From Candidatus Iainarchaeum sp. (GTDB taxonomy: Archaea; Iainarchaeota; Iainarchaeia; Iainarchaeales; JAAZKV01), in assembly GCA_018651445.1 (NCBI GenBank), contig JABIDZ010000024.1:1-5319 (forward strand): a stretch of DNA of 5,319 nucleotides. The letters are read 5' to 3'. Positions 1 through 4,980 of the stretch are shown piece by piece. The translations under genes and the position numbers were made by a program. The notes beneath the pieces were generated by a model. The model saw only the letters and a program-made list of their open reading frames with translations, did not search any database and had not been told where the DNA came from. Each line of letters opens with the position of its first letter. The first letter of the stretch is position 1.

Positions 1-19
1 ATTGACGTATTTCAACAAG

Positions 20-29
20 TATTTTTAAA
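20..29 (+). promoter_or_regulatory. TATA-like box of the NYN gene, leaderless spacing
   Basis: The AT-only stretch tatttttaaa is centred about 26-27 bases before the ATG at 51. In archaea, transcription usually starts about that far downstream of the TATA box, so the first transcribed base would be at or next to the start codon. No GGTGA-like ribosome-binding site occurs in the 20 bases before the ATG, which agrees with a leaderless mRNA. This is inferred from spacing and composition only, and AT-rich DNA produces such boxes by chance. Confidence 0.45.
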
Positions 30-50
30 CAGACCAAAAACAATTTTTGA

Positions 51-662
51 ATGGAAACAATTATTTTTGTTGATGGAAGTAATTTATATCATTCAATCCA
101 AGAAACGGGTTTTAAACCAAATTATATTAATTATCACAAGTTATTTGAAAAAATCTCTAATGAAACAAATCCTACCGTGCGATTTTATATTACTGCGTTA
201 ACAAAAAGTTTTAGCGAGAAAGAAAGAGCTTCACAACAATCTTTCTTTTCAATTCTAAAAAAGAACCCAAATTTGTCAATTCACTTTGGCAAACTTCAAA
301 AAACAAGAATCTCAAACCACCAGAAAAAACAAGTAATTAATTCCCTTGGTTTTTGTAAGAAATGTATTTATAAGGCAAAAACTTTGCTAGATTCGTTCTC
401 AACCGCAAATTTCAAAGAAAAGGGTGTTGATGTAAGAATAGCCGTTGATTTAGTCACACTCAAAAATTTTGAAAGAGCAATTCTAATCTCTGGAGACACC
501 GATTTAGTTCCTGCAGTCGAAATTGCTTCAAAAAACAAAAGAATAATCAATGCATATTTTGATTTAACAAGCGGAAAACAATTACGTGATGTCTGCACAG
601 GAACATTCAGAATAACCGGAGACTTACTCAAAAATTGTTTGAATTATAGAACCCACCGATAG
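51..662 (+). CDS. NYN domain protein (LabA/DUF88-like, PIN-fold putative ribonuclease)
   Basis: This is a 203-residue soluble protein made almost entirely of one NYN domain, a PIN-like fold whose members are typically metal-dependent RNases. The signature elements appear in order: FVDGSN at 6-11 with acidic D8 and N11, KGVDVRIAVDL at 124-134 with D127 and D133, and SGDTDLVPAV at 147-156 with D149 and D151. These acidic residues would form the metal-binding active site, and all are present, so the protein is probably active. A CKKC pair at 102-105, just before the central acidic motif, could bind a metal or be structural; I recall a C-x-x-C at this place in some NYN relatives. No signal peptide or membrane segment is seen. 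The ATG at 51 opens directly into the first strand of the fold, which supports this start, and no ribosome-binding site precedes it. It converges with the winged-helix gene. The RNA target cannot be told from sequence; family assignment is solid, function is inferred. Confidence 0.9.
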   Translation: METIIFVDGSNLYHSIQETGFKPNYINYHKLFEKISNETNPTVRFYITALTKSFSEKERASQQSFFSILKKNPNLSIHFGKLQKTRISNHQKKQVINSLGFCKKCIYKAKTLLDSFSTANFKEKGVDVRIAVDLVTLKNFERAILISGDTDLVPAVEIASKNKRIINAYFDLTSGKQLRDVCTGTFRITGDLLKNCLNYRTHR

Positions 663-679
663 TATCTCATATCAGTGGG
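652..679. terminator. Hairpin across the NYN stop codon, possible bidirectional terminator
   Basis: Arms CCCACCGATA (652-661) and TATCAGTGGG (670-679) enclose an 8-base loop, and the left arm covers the NYN stop codon. On the plus strand there is one C/A mismatch; on the minus strand the same position becomes a G-U wobble, giving a continuous 10-pair stem. No T-tract follows directly on either strand, so a classical terminator is uncertain. Its place between converging genes fits a transcription barrier or 3'-end stabiliser. Confidence 0.35.
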
Positions 680-729
680 GTGCTTAGTAATAACAATCTA
701 CACAAAGATATATTTAAGGATTACTACCC

Positions 730-747
730 TTTCGTTAAAAAGCGAAA
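730..747. other. Small hairpin in the convergent gap
   Basis: Arms TTTCGTT (730-736) and AGCGAAA (741-747) pair around a four-A loop, with one G-U wobble on the plus strand. It lies between the 3' ends of the NYN and winged-helix genes. It could help end either transcript, but there is no clear T-tract and the stem is short. The rest of 663-824 shows no recognisable RNA gene. Confidence 0.25.
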
Positions 748-803
748 ATGAATTTAAAGAGTGGTTTATTGTTAGACAAACTCAAGCCTAACGGGACAGG
801 TCT

Positions 804-820
804 CATAAACTTTATTTATG
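804..820 (-). terminator. Weak AT-only hairpin just after the winged-helix gene stop
   Basis: CATAAA (804-809) and TTTATG (815-820) form a perfect 6-pair stem with a 5-base loop, beginning about 5 bases beyond the stop codon of the minus-strand gene. Its position suits a 3'-end signal, but the pairing is nearly all A-T and would be weak. Chance occurrence in this AT-rich DNA is quite possible. Confidence 0.2.
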
Positions 821-824
821 TGCT

Positions 825-2348
825 TTAGAATAATTCGTCCCACCTATGATATACAAATTGGGCGACCAAGAAAGCGTCATTATGTTTTATGGTTCCAAAC
901 TTCGCGAGATAATCTGAAATTGTTACAAAAGAAGAGGGTCTGGTTTCAAACTTTCCACTCACTAGTTTGAGCATTTGATTATACTTTGCCGGAGAAAGCT
1001 CATTTCTCTTCAAAAATGCTTTGGTAGCCTTGTCAATCAAAGGGATTCTTGTGCTACCAACTGCAGGAGCAATTACTAGATTTCTTTCTTTTCGCATTTG
1101 TTCTCTCAAAAAGAATCCGACTTTGCGACTTCTTTGATCTAAAATCGGAGCATATGTTTCGGCTATCATTCGGTCTGAGAGCGAACGCCAAGGTGTCCAA
1201 GAACGAGGTGTGATGGCATGGTTAACAAAATCAATTGTTTTTCCGTATCTATTTGCAAGTTCTGCGACAAATGCTTTTCGTTCACCATATTTAAAACCTC
1301 TTTTTCTTCGTTCTCTAAATTCCATATTAATCTCAATAAATGACTGTATTAAATCAACTTTTCGTCTTCTATGTGCTGGCAATTTTTCAAATTGCCCCGC
1401 AAACCTTTTACTTTGCCCTAGCAATGCTTGTCTTAATTTAGGCACTAGATAACTAGATTTTTCTTGTTTTGCTGCAAGTCTCTGCCCTTTTTCATTCAAA
1501 GCATACGTAACTTTTTGTGCCTTTTTTGATCTGGTTACTAATCCTGCATCCATAAGAAGGTTCATTGCTTTTGTAACAGTCGGACTGTTTGCAAACCCAG
1601 TAGTTTTCCCTCCTCGGGGCAAAGAAGATTTACTAAAATATATTGCCCCCTTTGGACCTCTAGCAAGTTCCATAAATATTCTAAATGCAATATTTTCTTG
1701 CGGCAACGTTTTTGCTGAAAATTTCTTGCTTTCAATAACCCACAAATAATTTTGTCCGCCAAAACCCTTTGATCTTTGAGGAAGCTTAACTGCCAGCCCC
1801 ATGTGTTCCAACAATAATAATGCTTCGTTTGCTTGTACCCTTTTACATTCTAATTCATTAGCTAATTCATGCGTAGTATATACTTTTCCAGACTCCATTT
1901 TTTTCAAAATCTTCGATGGCACATCGTGTTTTACTGCACTCAAAATATGAACTACTGCGGTGGAAACATTTGATCTTCCTTCTTTTTTCAAAAATTGAGT
2001 CGCATTGTTCAACGCGTTAACATACGGTAATAATTTCTTGCACTCTAACCCATATTCAAATGCTAATGCAGCAACAACTTCTCGCCCATTAACTGCGCCA
2101 TATCTCTGACTTCCCAATAATTCTAATATCCTTAATACTCTTTGTGAAGATGCTTCATGAATTGTTGGTTTCTTTCCTTTCACTCTAGCCCTATGCTCAA
2201 GTTTATCAAGCAATTCATCAGGAACAACCAATTCGGGTTCTTTCATCGACCTAACTTGCCGGTATTGTCCAATTAATTTTTCCGGTTTTTGCAGCGCTCG
2301 TTCAGCCGGAACTTTTCCAACAAACTTACGCATTCTCAAACTACGCAT
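825..2348 (-). CDS. Hypothetical basic protein with repeated winged-helix-like segments
   Basis: I do not recognise the family of this 507-residue protein. It is rich in Lys and Arg and has no signal peptide or membrane segment, so it is probably cytoplasmic and nucleic-acid binding. Residues about 142-206 read as a winged helix: SGKVYTTHELANELECKR resembles the first helices of a DNA-binding unit, followed by NEALLLLEHMGLAVKL and a wing. Residues about 216-292 read as a second unit: IAFRIFMELARGPKGAIYF, then SPTVTKAMNLLMDAGLVTR, then a hairpin ending YALNEKGQRLAA, much like MarR/ArsR-type folds. Residues 68-140 may hold a third helical unit. The C-terminal 200 residues are helical, with a very basic patch (326-353) and a possible HTH at 360-380. 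The ATG at 2348 has no ribosome-binding site, and a TATA-like box lies at leaderless spacing; the alternative ATG at 2333 also lacks one. It follows ftsZ in tandem behind a terminator, so it is likely transcribed separately. A regulator or DNA-organising protein is an inference. Confidence 0.85.
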   Translation of the reverse strand: MRSLRMRKFVGKVPAERALQKPEKLIGQYRQVRSMKEPELVVPDELLDKLEHRARVKGKKPTIHEASSQRVLRILELLGSQRYGAVNGREVVAALAFEYGLECKKLLPYVNALNNATQFLKKEGRSNVSTAVVHILSAVKHDVPSKILKKMESGKVYTTHELANELECKRVQANEALLLLEHMGLAVKLPQRSKGFGGQNYLWVIESKKFSAKTLPQENIAFRIFMELARGPKGAIYFSKSSLPRGGKTTGFANSPTVTKAMNLLMDAGLVTRSKKAQKVTYALNEKGQRLAAKQEKSSYLVPKLRQALLGQSKRFAGQFEKLPAHRRRKVDLIQSFIEINMEFRERRKRGFKYGERKAFVAELANRYGKTIDFVNHAITPRSWTPWRSLSDRMIAETYAPILDQRSRKVGFFLREQMRKERNLVIAPAVGSTRIPLIDKATKAFLKRNELSPAKYNQMLKLVSGKFETRPSSFVTISDYLAKFGTIKHNDAFLVAQFVYHRWDELF

Positions 2349-2372
2349 ACAATAGAATAAGACGCTTTGAAC

Positions 2373-2380
2373 AATAAAAA
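2373..2380 (-). promoter_or_regulatory. TATA-like box of the winged-helix gene
   Basis: On the minus strand TTTTTATT is centred about 28-29 bases ahead of the ATG at 2348, a spacing that predicts a transcript starting at or very near the start codon. A second AT-rich stretch at 2382-2394 lies 40 bases upstream and would give a short leader. The ftsZ T8 terminator tract (2394-2401) abuts this region, so the terminator and the next promoter are packed within about 30 bases. Confidence 0.35.
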
Positions 2381-2393
2381 GGTTTATTTAATT

Positions 2394-2426
2394 AAAAAAA
2401 AGGAGGTTGGGAGGATTTCTCCTCCC
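2394..2426 (-). terminator. ftsZ terminator: GAAA-capped hairpin and T8 tract
   Basis: Read on the minus strand, GGGAGGA (2426-2420), loop GAAA, and TCCTCCC (2415-2409) form a perfect 7-pair GC-rich stem capped by a GNRA-type tetraloop. Seven bases later comes a run of eight T (2401-2394). The arrangement matches the hairpin-plus-T-tract form of intrinsic termination; in archaea the T-tract is the essential part and the hairpin may mainly protect the 3' end. The CCTCC between stem and T-tract could compete for the same GGAGG. It lies 77 bases beyond the ftsZ stop. Confidence 0.75.
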
Positions 2427-2448
2427 GCCCAGAGTTGATTTTGAGTAT

Positions 2449-2497
2449 AATGGCTTCAGCCATTCTTTCCGTGAACGGAAATGAACTTTGTTCATTT
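2449..2497 (-). other. Three tandem stem-loops in the ftsZ 3' untranslated region
   Basis: In the 5'-to-3' order of the ftsZ mRNA there are three perfect hairpins almost end to end. First is AAATGAAC/AAA/GTTCATTT (2497-2479), beginning 5 bases after the stop codon. Next is TTTCCG/TTCA/CGGAAA (2481-2466), which shares three bases with the first. Then comes AATGGC/TGAA/GCCATT (2464-2449), one base further on. The second and third loops, TTCA and TGAA, are perfectly complementary. TGAAC of the first stem can also pair with GTTCA of the second hairpin, so alternative folds exist. With the terminator hairpin this makes four stem-loops in about 90 bases. The function is unknown; mRNA stabilisation, regulated 3'-end formation or a protein-binding site are candidates. 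Confidence 0.6.
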
Positions 2498-2502
2498 GGG
2501 TT

Positions 2503-3588
2503 TTAGTTAATGAAGTCTAGGTCAAGTTCTCGGTCTCTTCGAACTGTACCAGATTCTTTTGTTAGACCTTTCACTGCGTCACTTCGGATATATGGTGAGT
2601 TAACCCCTGTGAAAATACAAATTACTTCTAATTTGTTTTCAAAAGTTGGGTCTACTCTTGCTCCCCAAATTACATTTGCTTTTGGATCGATTCTGTCTGT
2701 TAACATTTCTCCAACAGCATTTGCTTCTCCTAGAGTTAGATCGGGGCCTCCAGTAATGTGAATCAAACAACCAGTTGCTCCACCGATATCGATGTCAAGT
2801 AAAGCGTTTTTCAAAGTGTCTTCAACAACTTCGTTTACTTTGTCAACTGATTTGCTTTCCCCTACTGCGATTACTGATAATCCTTGGTTTGACATGATGT
2901 TTCTAATATCTGCGTAATCAAGATTTACTAGTGACGGTTGTGTAATTGTTTCAGTGATCCCTCTAACAGTTCTGGCAATTACTTCGTCCGCAACTTTGAA
3001 TGCATCTTGAATTGGCAAATTAGGCACAAGTTCTACTAATCGGTTATTATCAATAACTACAACTGTGTCCGAAACTTTTTGTAACGAACTAATTCCTTCT
3101 TCGGCTTTGATCAAACGAGCTTTTTCTAGTGCAAATGGATATGTTACCATTGAAATTACTATTGCTCCTTGGTCTCTTGCAATTCCTGCTATGATTGGCG
3201 AGGCACCAGTTCCTGTTCCGCCACCCATTCCGGCAGATAAAAATAGCATATCTACGCCATTTAGTACTTCTTCAAGAGCATTTCTTGATACTTCAGCTGC
3301 TTTTGCTCCAACTTCTGGATAAGCGCCTGTTCCAAGACCCCTTGTAACGCTTTTTCCAATCAAAATCTTTGTTACTTCGTCGTTAACAATCGCCAAGTGT
3401 TGTTTGTCAGTGTTAACTGCTACTAGATGTGCTCCTGCAACACCCATTGCGGCTAAACGATTAACAGCGTTGTTTCCTGCTCCGCCTACTCCGGCAACCA
3501 TTATTTTTGGTGTACCAAATTCTTCTAATTTATCTTCTGATGCGGATTTTGTAACACCAGAAACTGCATTTTCTACTATAGATTTCAT
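2503..3588 (-). CDS. ftsZ2: Cell division protein FtsZ, archaeal FtsZ2 type
   Basis: FtsZ is a tubulin-like GTPase that polymerises into the mid-cell division ring; in archaea with two paralogues, FtsZ2 drives constriction. From the ATG at 3588 the protein has 361 residues. The nucleotide-binding loop GVGGAGNN is at 33-40, NTDKQHL at 59-65, the tubulin signature GMGGGTGTG at 120-128, and the T7 catalytic loop NLDYAD at 222-227 with N222, D224 and D227 intact, so it should bind and hydrolyse GTP. TETITQPSLVNLDYAD, HITGGPDLTL (277-286) and ANVIWGAR favour FtsZ2 over FtsZ1. The short tail ends in the acidic/hydrophobic ELDLDFIN, like the C-terminal peptide used by FtsZ2 for partner binding. A start nine bases upstream (GTG at 3597) is less likely, because that GTG lies within the ribosome-binding site GGGGTGA and the ATG gives the family-typical MKSIVENA beginning. 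It stands alone with its own promoter and terminator, outside any dcw-like cluster. Confidence 0.95.
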   Translation of the reverse strand: MKSIVENAVSGVTKSASEDKLEEFGTPKIMVAGVGGAGNNAVNRLAAMGVAGAHLVAVNTDKQHLAIVNDEVTKILIGKSVTRGLGTGAYPEVGAKAAEVSRNALEEVLNGVDMLFLSAGMGGGTGTGASPIIAGIARDQGAIVISMVTYPFALEKARLIKAEEGISSLQKVSDTVVVIDNNRLVELVPNLPIQDAFKVADEVIARTVRGITETITQPSLVNLDYADIRNIMSNQGLSVIAVGESKSVDKVNEVVEDTLKNALLDIDIGGATGCLIHITGGPDLTLGEANAVGEMLTDRIDPKANVIWGARVDPTFENKLEVICIFTGVNSPYIRSDAVKGLTKESGTVRRDRELDLDFIN

Positions 3589-3593
3589 TATTT

Positions 3594-3600
3594 TCACCCC
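3594..3600 (-). promoter_or_regulatory. Ribosome-binding site that fixes the ftsZ start
   Basis: GGGGTGA, which contains the GGTGA core complementary to the archaeal 16S rRNA 3' end, ends five bases before the ATG at 3588. The in-frame GTG at 3597-3595 lies inside this element and has no such site of its own, so it is part of the signal and not the start codon. A small inverted repeat, TGCT (3601-3604) with AGCA (3615-3618), lies directly upstream and could form a weak leader hairpin. Confidence 0.7.
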
Positions 3601-3650
3601 TGCTCTTATATTTTAGCAATAAATATAATCTGAATATATATCTGCTTAAG

Positions 3651-3661
3651 TTATTTATAAA
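3651..3661 (-). promoter_or_regulatory. ftsZ promoter TATA box
   Basis: The minus strand reads AAAGC followed by TTTATAAATAA, a close match to the archaeal TATA box with a purine-rich BRE-like stretch before it. A start about 26 bases downstream would fall near 3630 and give a leader of roughly 40 bases carrying the ribosome-binding site. A second AT-rich box, GATATATATTC near 3635-3645, could support a start near 3613. Confidence 0.65.
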
Positions 3662-3740
3662 GCTTTTGATTATGTATATGATAAATAACACGTTAAAACC
3701 AGTAAAAGGAGCCATTTCTTGGTTATTTTTGTTTTGCGTA

Positions 3741-3807
3741 TTTCTTATTTTTGCTTTTCCTCTCATTTAAATGATATTTAGTTTGTTTTTACAACCAAAA
3801 TAAGAAA
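3741..3807. repeat. Inverted repeat flanking a 12-base palindrome
   Basis: TTTCTTATTTT (3741-3751) and AAAATAAGAAA (3797-3807) are perfect 11-base inverted copies. Between them, TCATTTAAATGA (3763-3774) is a perfect 12-base palindrome whose centre lies about 6 bases from the centre of the outer repeat. The unit begins about 80 bases upstream of the ftsZ TATA box. It could be a protein-binding site or an extruding structure, though low complexity makes chance matches likely. Confidence 0.4.
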
Positions 3808-3835
3808 AAAAGTATTACCTTGATTCTATAAAGTG

Positions 3836-3883
3836 TTAAATAGGCTTAGAATCGATTAAACGAATCTTAAATAGATTTAGAAT
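3836..3883. repeat. Paired 17-base direct repeat, 31-base period
   Basis: TTAAATAGGCTTAGAAT (3836-3852) and TTAAATAGATTTAGAAT (3867-3883) match at 15 of 17 bases, with the two differences adjacent in the middle. Their starts are 31 bases apart, close to three helical turns, so two bound proteins would sit on the same DNA face. The shared TAGAAT also occurs inverted at 3822-3828. Two copies are too few for CRISPR; operator half-sites or a duplicated TATA-like element are possible. Confidence 0.45.
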
Positions 3884-4028
3884 ACAGATATATGTCTTAA
3901 TCTTACCCCGTTATTATGTGTGAGGCATATTGATATTATGTAGACTGTAAACAAAGTACATGTTAATTGTTGTCAACCACGATCCAAACACAAACACGTT
4001 ATGTAGATGACTAATTAAAATAGTTGTC

Positions 4029-4050
4029 TGGGCAGTTTTATCTCTGCCCA
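4029..4050 (-). terminator. Rubrerythrin terminator hairpin
   Basis: TGGGCAG (4029-4035) and CTGCCCA (4044-4050) form a perfect 7-pair stem with an 8-base loop, starting 8 bases beyond the rubrerythrin stop. On the transcript a T6 run lies just before the stem, and a shorter T4 run (CTATTTTAATT) follows. It is the strongest GC hairpin of the gap, and its position makes a 3'-end signal likely even though the trailing T-tract is weak. Confidence 0.6.
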
Positions 4051-4058
4051 ATAAAAAA

Positions 4059-4643
4059 TTAATATTCTTCACATTTTAATTGGAAGTACGCTGTTTCATG
4101 CGAACAAGACGGACATCTTCCTGGCGGAGTAGTTCCTTTGTGTTCATAACCACATTTTTTACATACCCAAGTCTTTTCTTCACTCTTTTCAAACATTGTT
4201 TTATTCTTCACATTTTCAAGTAATTTAGCATATCTTTCCTCATGATGAGCTTCAGCCATCCCAATTGCCTTTAATTTACCTGCAATTTCTATTAAACCTT
4301 CTTCTTCAGCTACTTTAGCAAATCCCGGGTACATTTCACTTGTTTCAAAGTGTTCTCCAGCAATAGATCCTTCTAAGTTTTTCTCTGTGCTAGCAAACAT
4401 CGCAGCACCCTCGGCATCTACTTGTATTGGTCCAATTTCTTTACCCATTTTAATAGTTAATTCGTTAATCATTTTGCTTAATTGCTTTGCGTGTTCTCGC
4501 TCATGCTCAGCCGTTTCAGTAAAAATCTCTGATAATTGTTCATAACCATCCTTTTTCGCTTGTTTTGCGTACATCGTGTACCTATTTCTTGCTTGGCTCT
4601 CACCAATAAATGCTTTGTGCAAATTCTTCAAAGTTTCTTCCAT
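4059..4643 (-). CDS. rbr: Rubrerythrin (diiron peroxidase with rubredoxin-like tail)
   Basis: Rubrerythrin reduces hydrogen peroxide to water in the cytoplasm of anaerobes, taking electrons through its rubredoxin-type iron centre. The 194 residues have the standard two-part layout. The N-terminal ferritin-like four-helix domain (about 1-145) carries the diiron ligands: E15, E48 and H51 in one E-x-x-H, E97 and E100 in GEHFETSEMYP, and E131 and H134 in the second E-x-x-H. The C-terminal rubredoxin-like domain (about 157-194) has C161, C164, C177 and C180 in WVCKKCGY and GRCPSC. All ligands are present and the length is typical, so it should be functional. GGTGAT ends three bases before the ATG at 4643, which fixes the start. 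The gene has its own TATA-like box and a hairpin behind it, so it is probably monocistronic, though read-through from the DUF4405/lipoprotein pair upstream is possible. The electron donor is not encoded in this window. Confidence 0.95.
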   Translation of the reverse strand: MEETLKNLHKAFIGESQARNRYTMYAKQAKKDGYEQLSEIFTETAEHEREHAKQLSKMINELTIKMGKEIGPIQVDAEGAAMFASTEKNLEGSIAGEHFETSEMYPGFAKVAEEEGLIEIAGKLKAIGMAEAHHEERYAKLLENVKNKTMFEKSEEKTWVCKKCGYEHKGTTPPGRCPSCSHETAYFQLKCEEY

Positions 4644-4686
4644 ATTATCACCACACTCGTTTAAGTAACAGAAATAAGAACAAAGA

Positions 4687-4696
4687 TTAAATAAAA
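4687..4696 (-). promoter_or_regulatory. Rubrerythrin TATA-like box
   Basis: The minus strand has TTTTATTTAA centred near 4692. A start 26 bases on would lie around 4666 and leave a leader of about 22 bases holding the strong GTGGTGAT ribosome-binding site at 4647-4654. The box is AT-rich sequence in an AT-rich gap, so support comes from its spacing. Confidence 0.4.
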
Positions 4697-4702
4697 GTAT
4701 TC

Positions 4703-4720
4703 AATGAAAAGAAATTCATT
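4703..4720 (-). terminator. Weak hairpin after the lipoprotein gene
   Basis: AATGAA (4703-4708) and TTCATT (4715-4720) pair around a 6-base loop that is T-rich on the transcript, 4 bases after the lipoprotein stop. Pairing is mostly A-T. It may mark the 3' end of the DUF4405/lipoprotein unit, but T-rich sequence alone can also end archaeal transcripts. Confidence 0.25.
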
Positions 4721-4724
4721 TAAT

Positions 4725-4976
4725 TTATTGTGCACGATCACAATACATGTCTTTGTCTAAATCAATAAATTGCCCACATTCTCCAGTACAAAGTTCATCA
4801 ACTTTTCCTTTTGTACAAGTATTTGAATAAGCGTTATCAACAACTAGGTTGTCATCACCTAAATCTGCTTCGTTTGATTCCGAATCAACATTATCAACGG
4901 AATTTGCACCAGTACAACCAAATAATACGGTCACGACTATAATTAATAACAAAATTAACATTATCTTACTTTGCAT
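4725..4976 (-). CDS. Small cysteine-rich lipoprotein with a Ca-loop-like motif
   Basis: This 83-residue secreted protein begins with a hydrophobic signal segment (about 5-19) and a lipobox LFGC, so C21 should be lipidated and anchor it to the outer face of the membrane. An acidic, low-complexity linker follows (28-48). The C-terminal module holds C54, C63, C67 and C79 in the pattern C-x8-C-x3-C-x11-C, including GECGQF and DLDKDMYCD. D72, D74, D76 and D80 sit at positions 1, 3, 5 and 9 of a DxDxD calcium loop like those in dockerin or thrombospondin-3 repeats, though the usual glycine at position 6 is M77. From memory, similar Cys-Gly/Asp-rich tails (C..G....G.CG.Y.D.d.d..CD) occur in proteins encoded beside DUF4405 membrane proteins, which fits the gene upstream. 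The four cysteines could bind a metal or form disulfides. The start lies four bases after the upstream stop, with GTGAG overlapping that stop. The function is unknown; a redox partner is an inference. Confidence 0.8.
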   Translation of the reverse strand: MQSKIMLILLLIIVVTVLFGCTGANSVDNVDSESNEADLGDDNLVVDNAYSNTCTKGKVDELCTGECGQFIDLDKDMYCDRAQ

Positions 4977-4980
4977 TCTC

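Larger units (their letters stand above)
3589..4058. other. 470-base stretch without a convincing gene, between ftsZ and rubrerythrin
   Basis: The ftsZ end holds its promoter and leader, and the other end holds the rubrerythrin terminator hairpin. Between them, about 3665-4025 has no ORF with a credible start or protein-like composition and no tRNA, rRNA or snoRNA boxes that I can defend. It does hold structure: an 11-base inverted repeat enclosing a 12-base palindrome (3741-3807), a paired 17-base direct repeat (3836-3883), a 7-base inverted repeat GATTCTA/TAGAATC (3822-3853), and repeated TTATGTAGA (3936-3944, 3999-4007) and AACACGTTA (3687-3695, 3993-4001). The region may be a long regulatory zone for ftsZ or host an unrecognised RNA. 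Confidence 0.5.

Noticed and set aside
748..828. 26-codon plus-strand ORF in the convergent gap as a gene
   Set aside because: No ribosome-binding site; the promoter-like box is only AT-rich sequence. Kept as a finding, not annotated as a CDS.
51..2348. NYN and winged-helix pair as a toxin-antitoxin or defence system
   Set aside because: The genes converge, so they are not an operon, and the large winged-helix protein does not resemble an antitoxin. No mobile-element marks are present.
3065..3322. Plus-strand ORFs antisense to ftsZ, rubrerythrin and the winged-helix gene
   Set aside because: They are mirror frames of well-supported minus-strand genes and have no protein-like features or start signals.
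3530..3766. 78-codon minus-strand ORF overlapping the ftsZ start
   Set aside because: It runs through the ftsZ TATA box and leader and into ftsZ in another frame, has low-complexity composition, and lacks a ribosome-binding site.
3836..3883. Start of a CRISPR array
   Set aside because: Only two imperfect 17-base copies with a 14-base spacer, no further copies, and no cas genes.
3960..4010. 16-codon plus-strand ORF in the long gap
   Set aside because: It is too short to judge, has no ribosome-binding site, and no promoter at a suitable spacing.
3900..4020. C/D-box or other known small RNA in the long gap
   Set aside because: GATGA-like and TGA-like fragments are present but no proper box C/box D pair or closing stem could be found.
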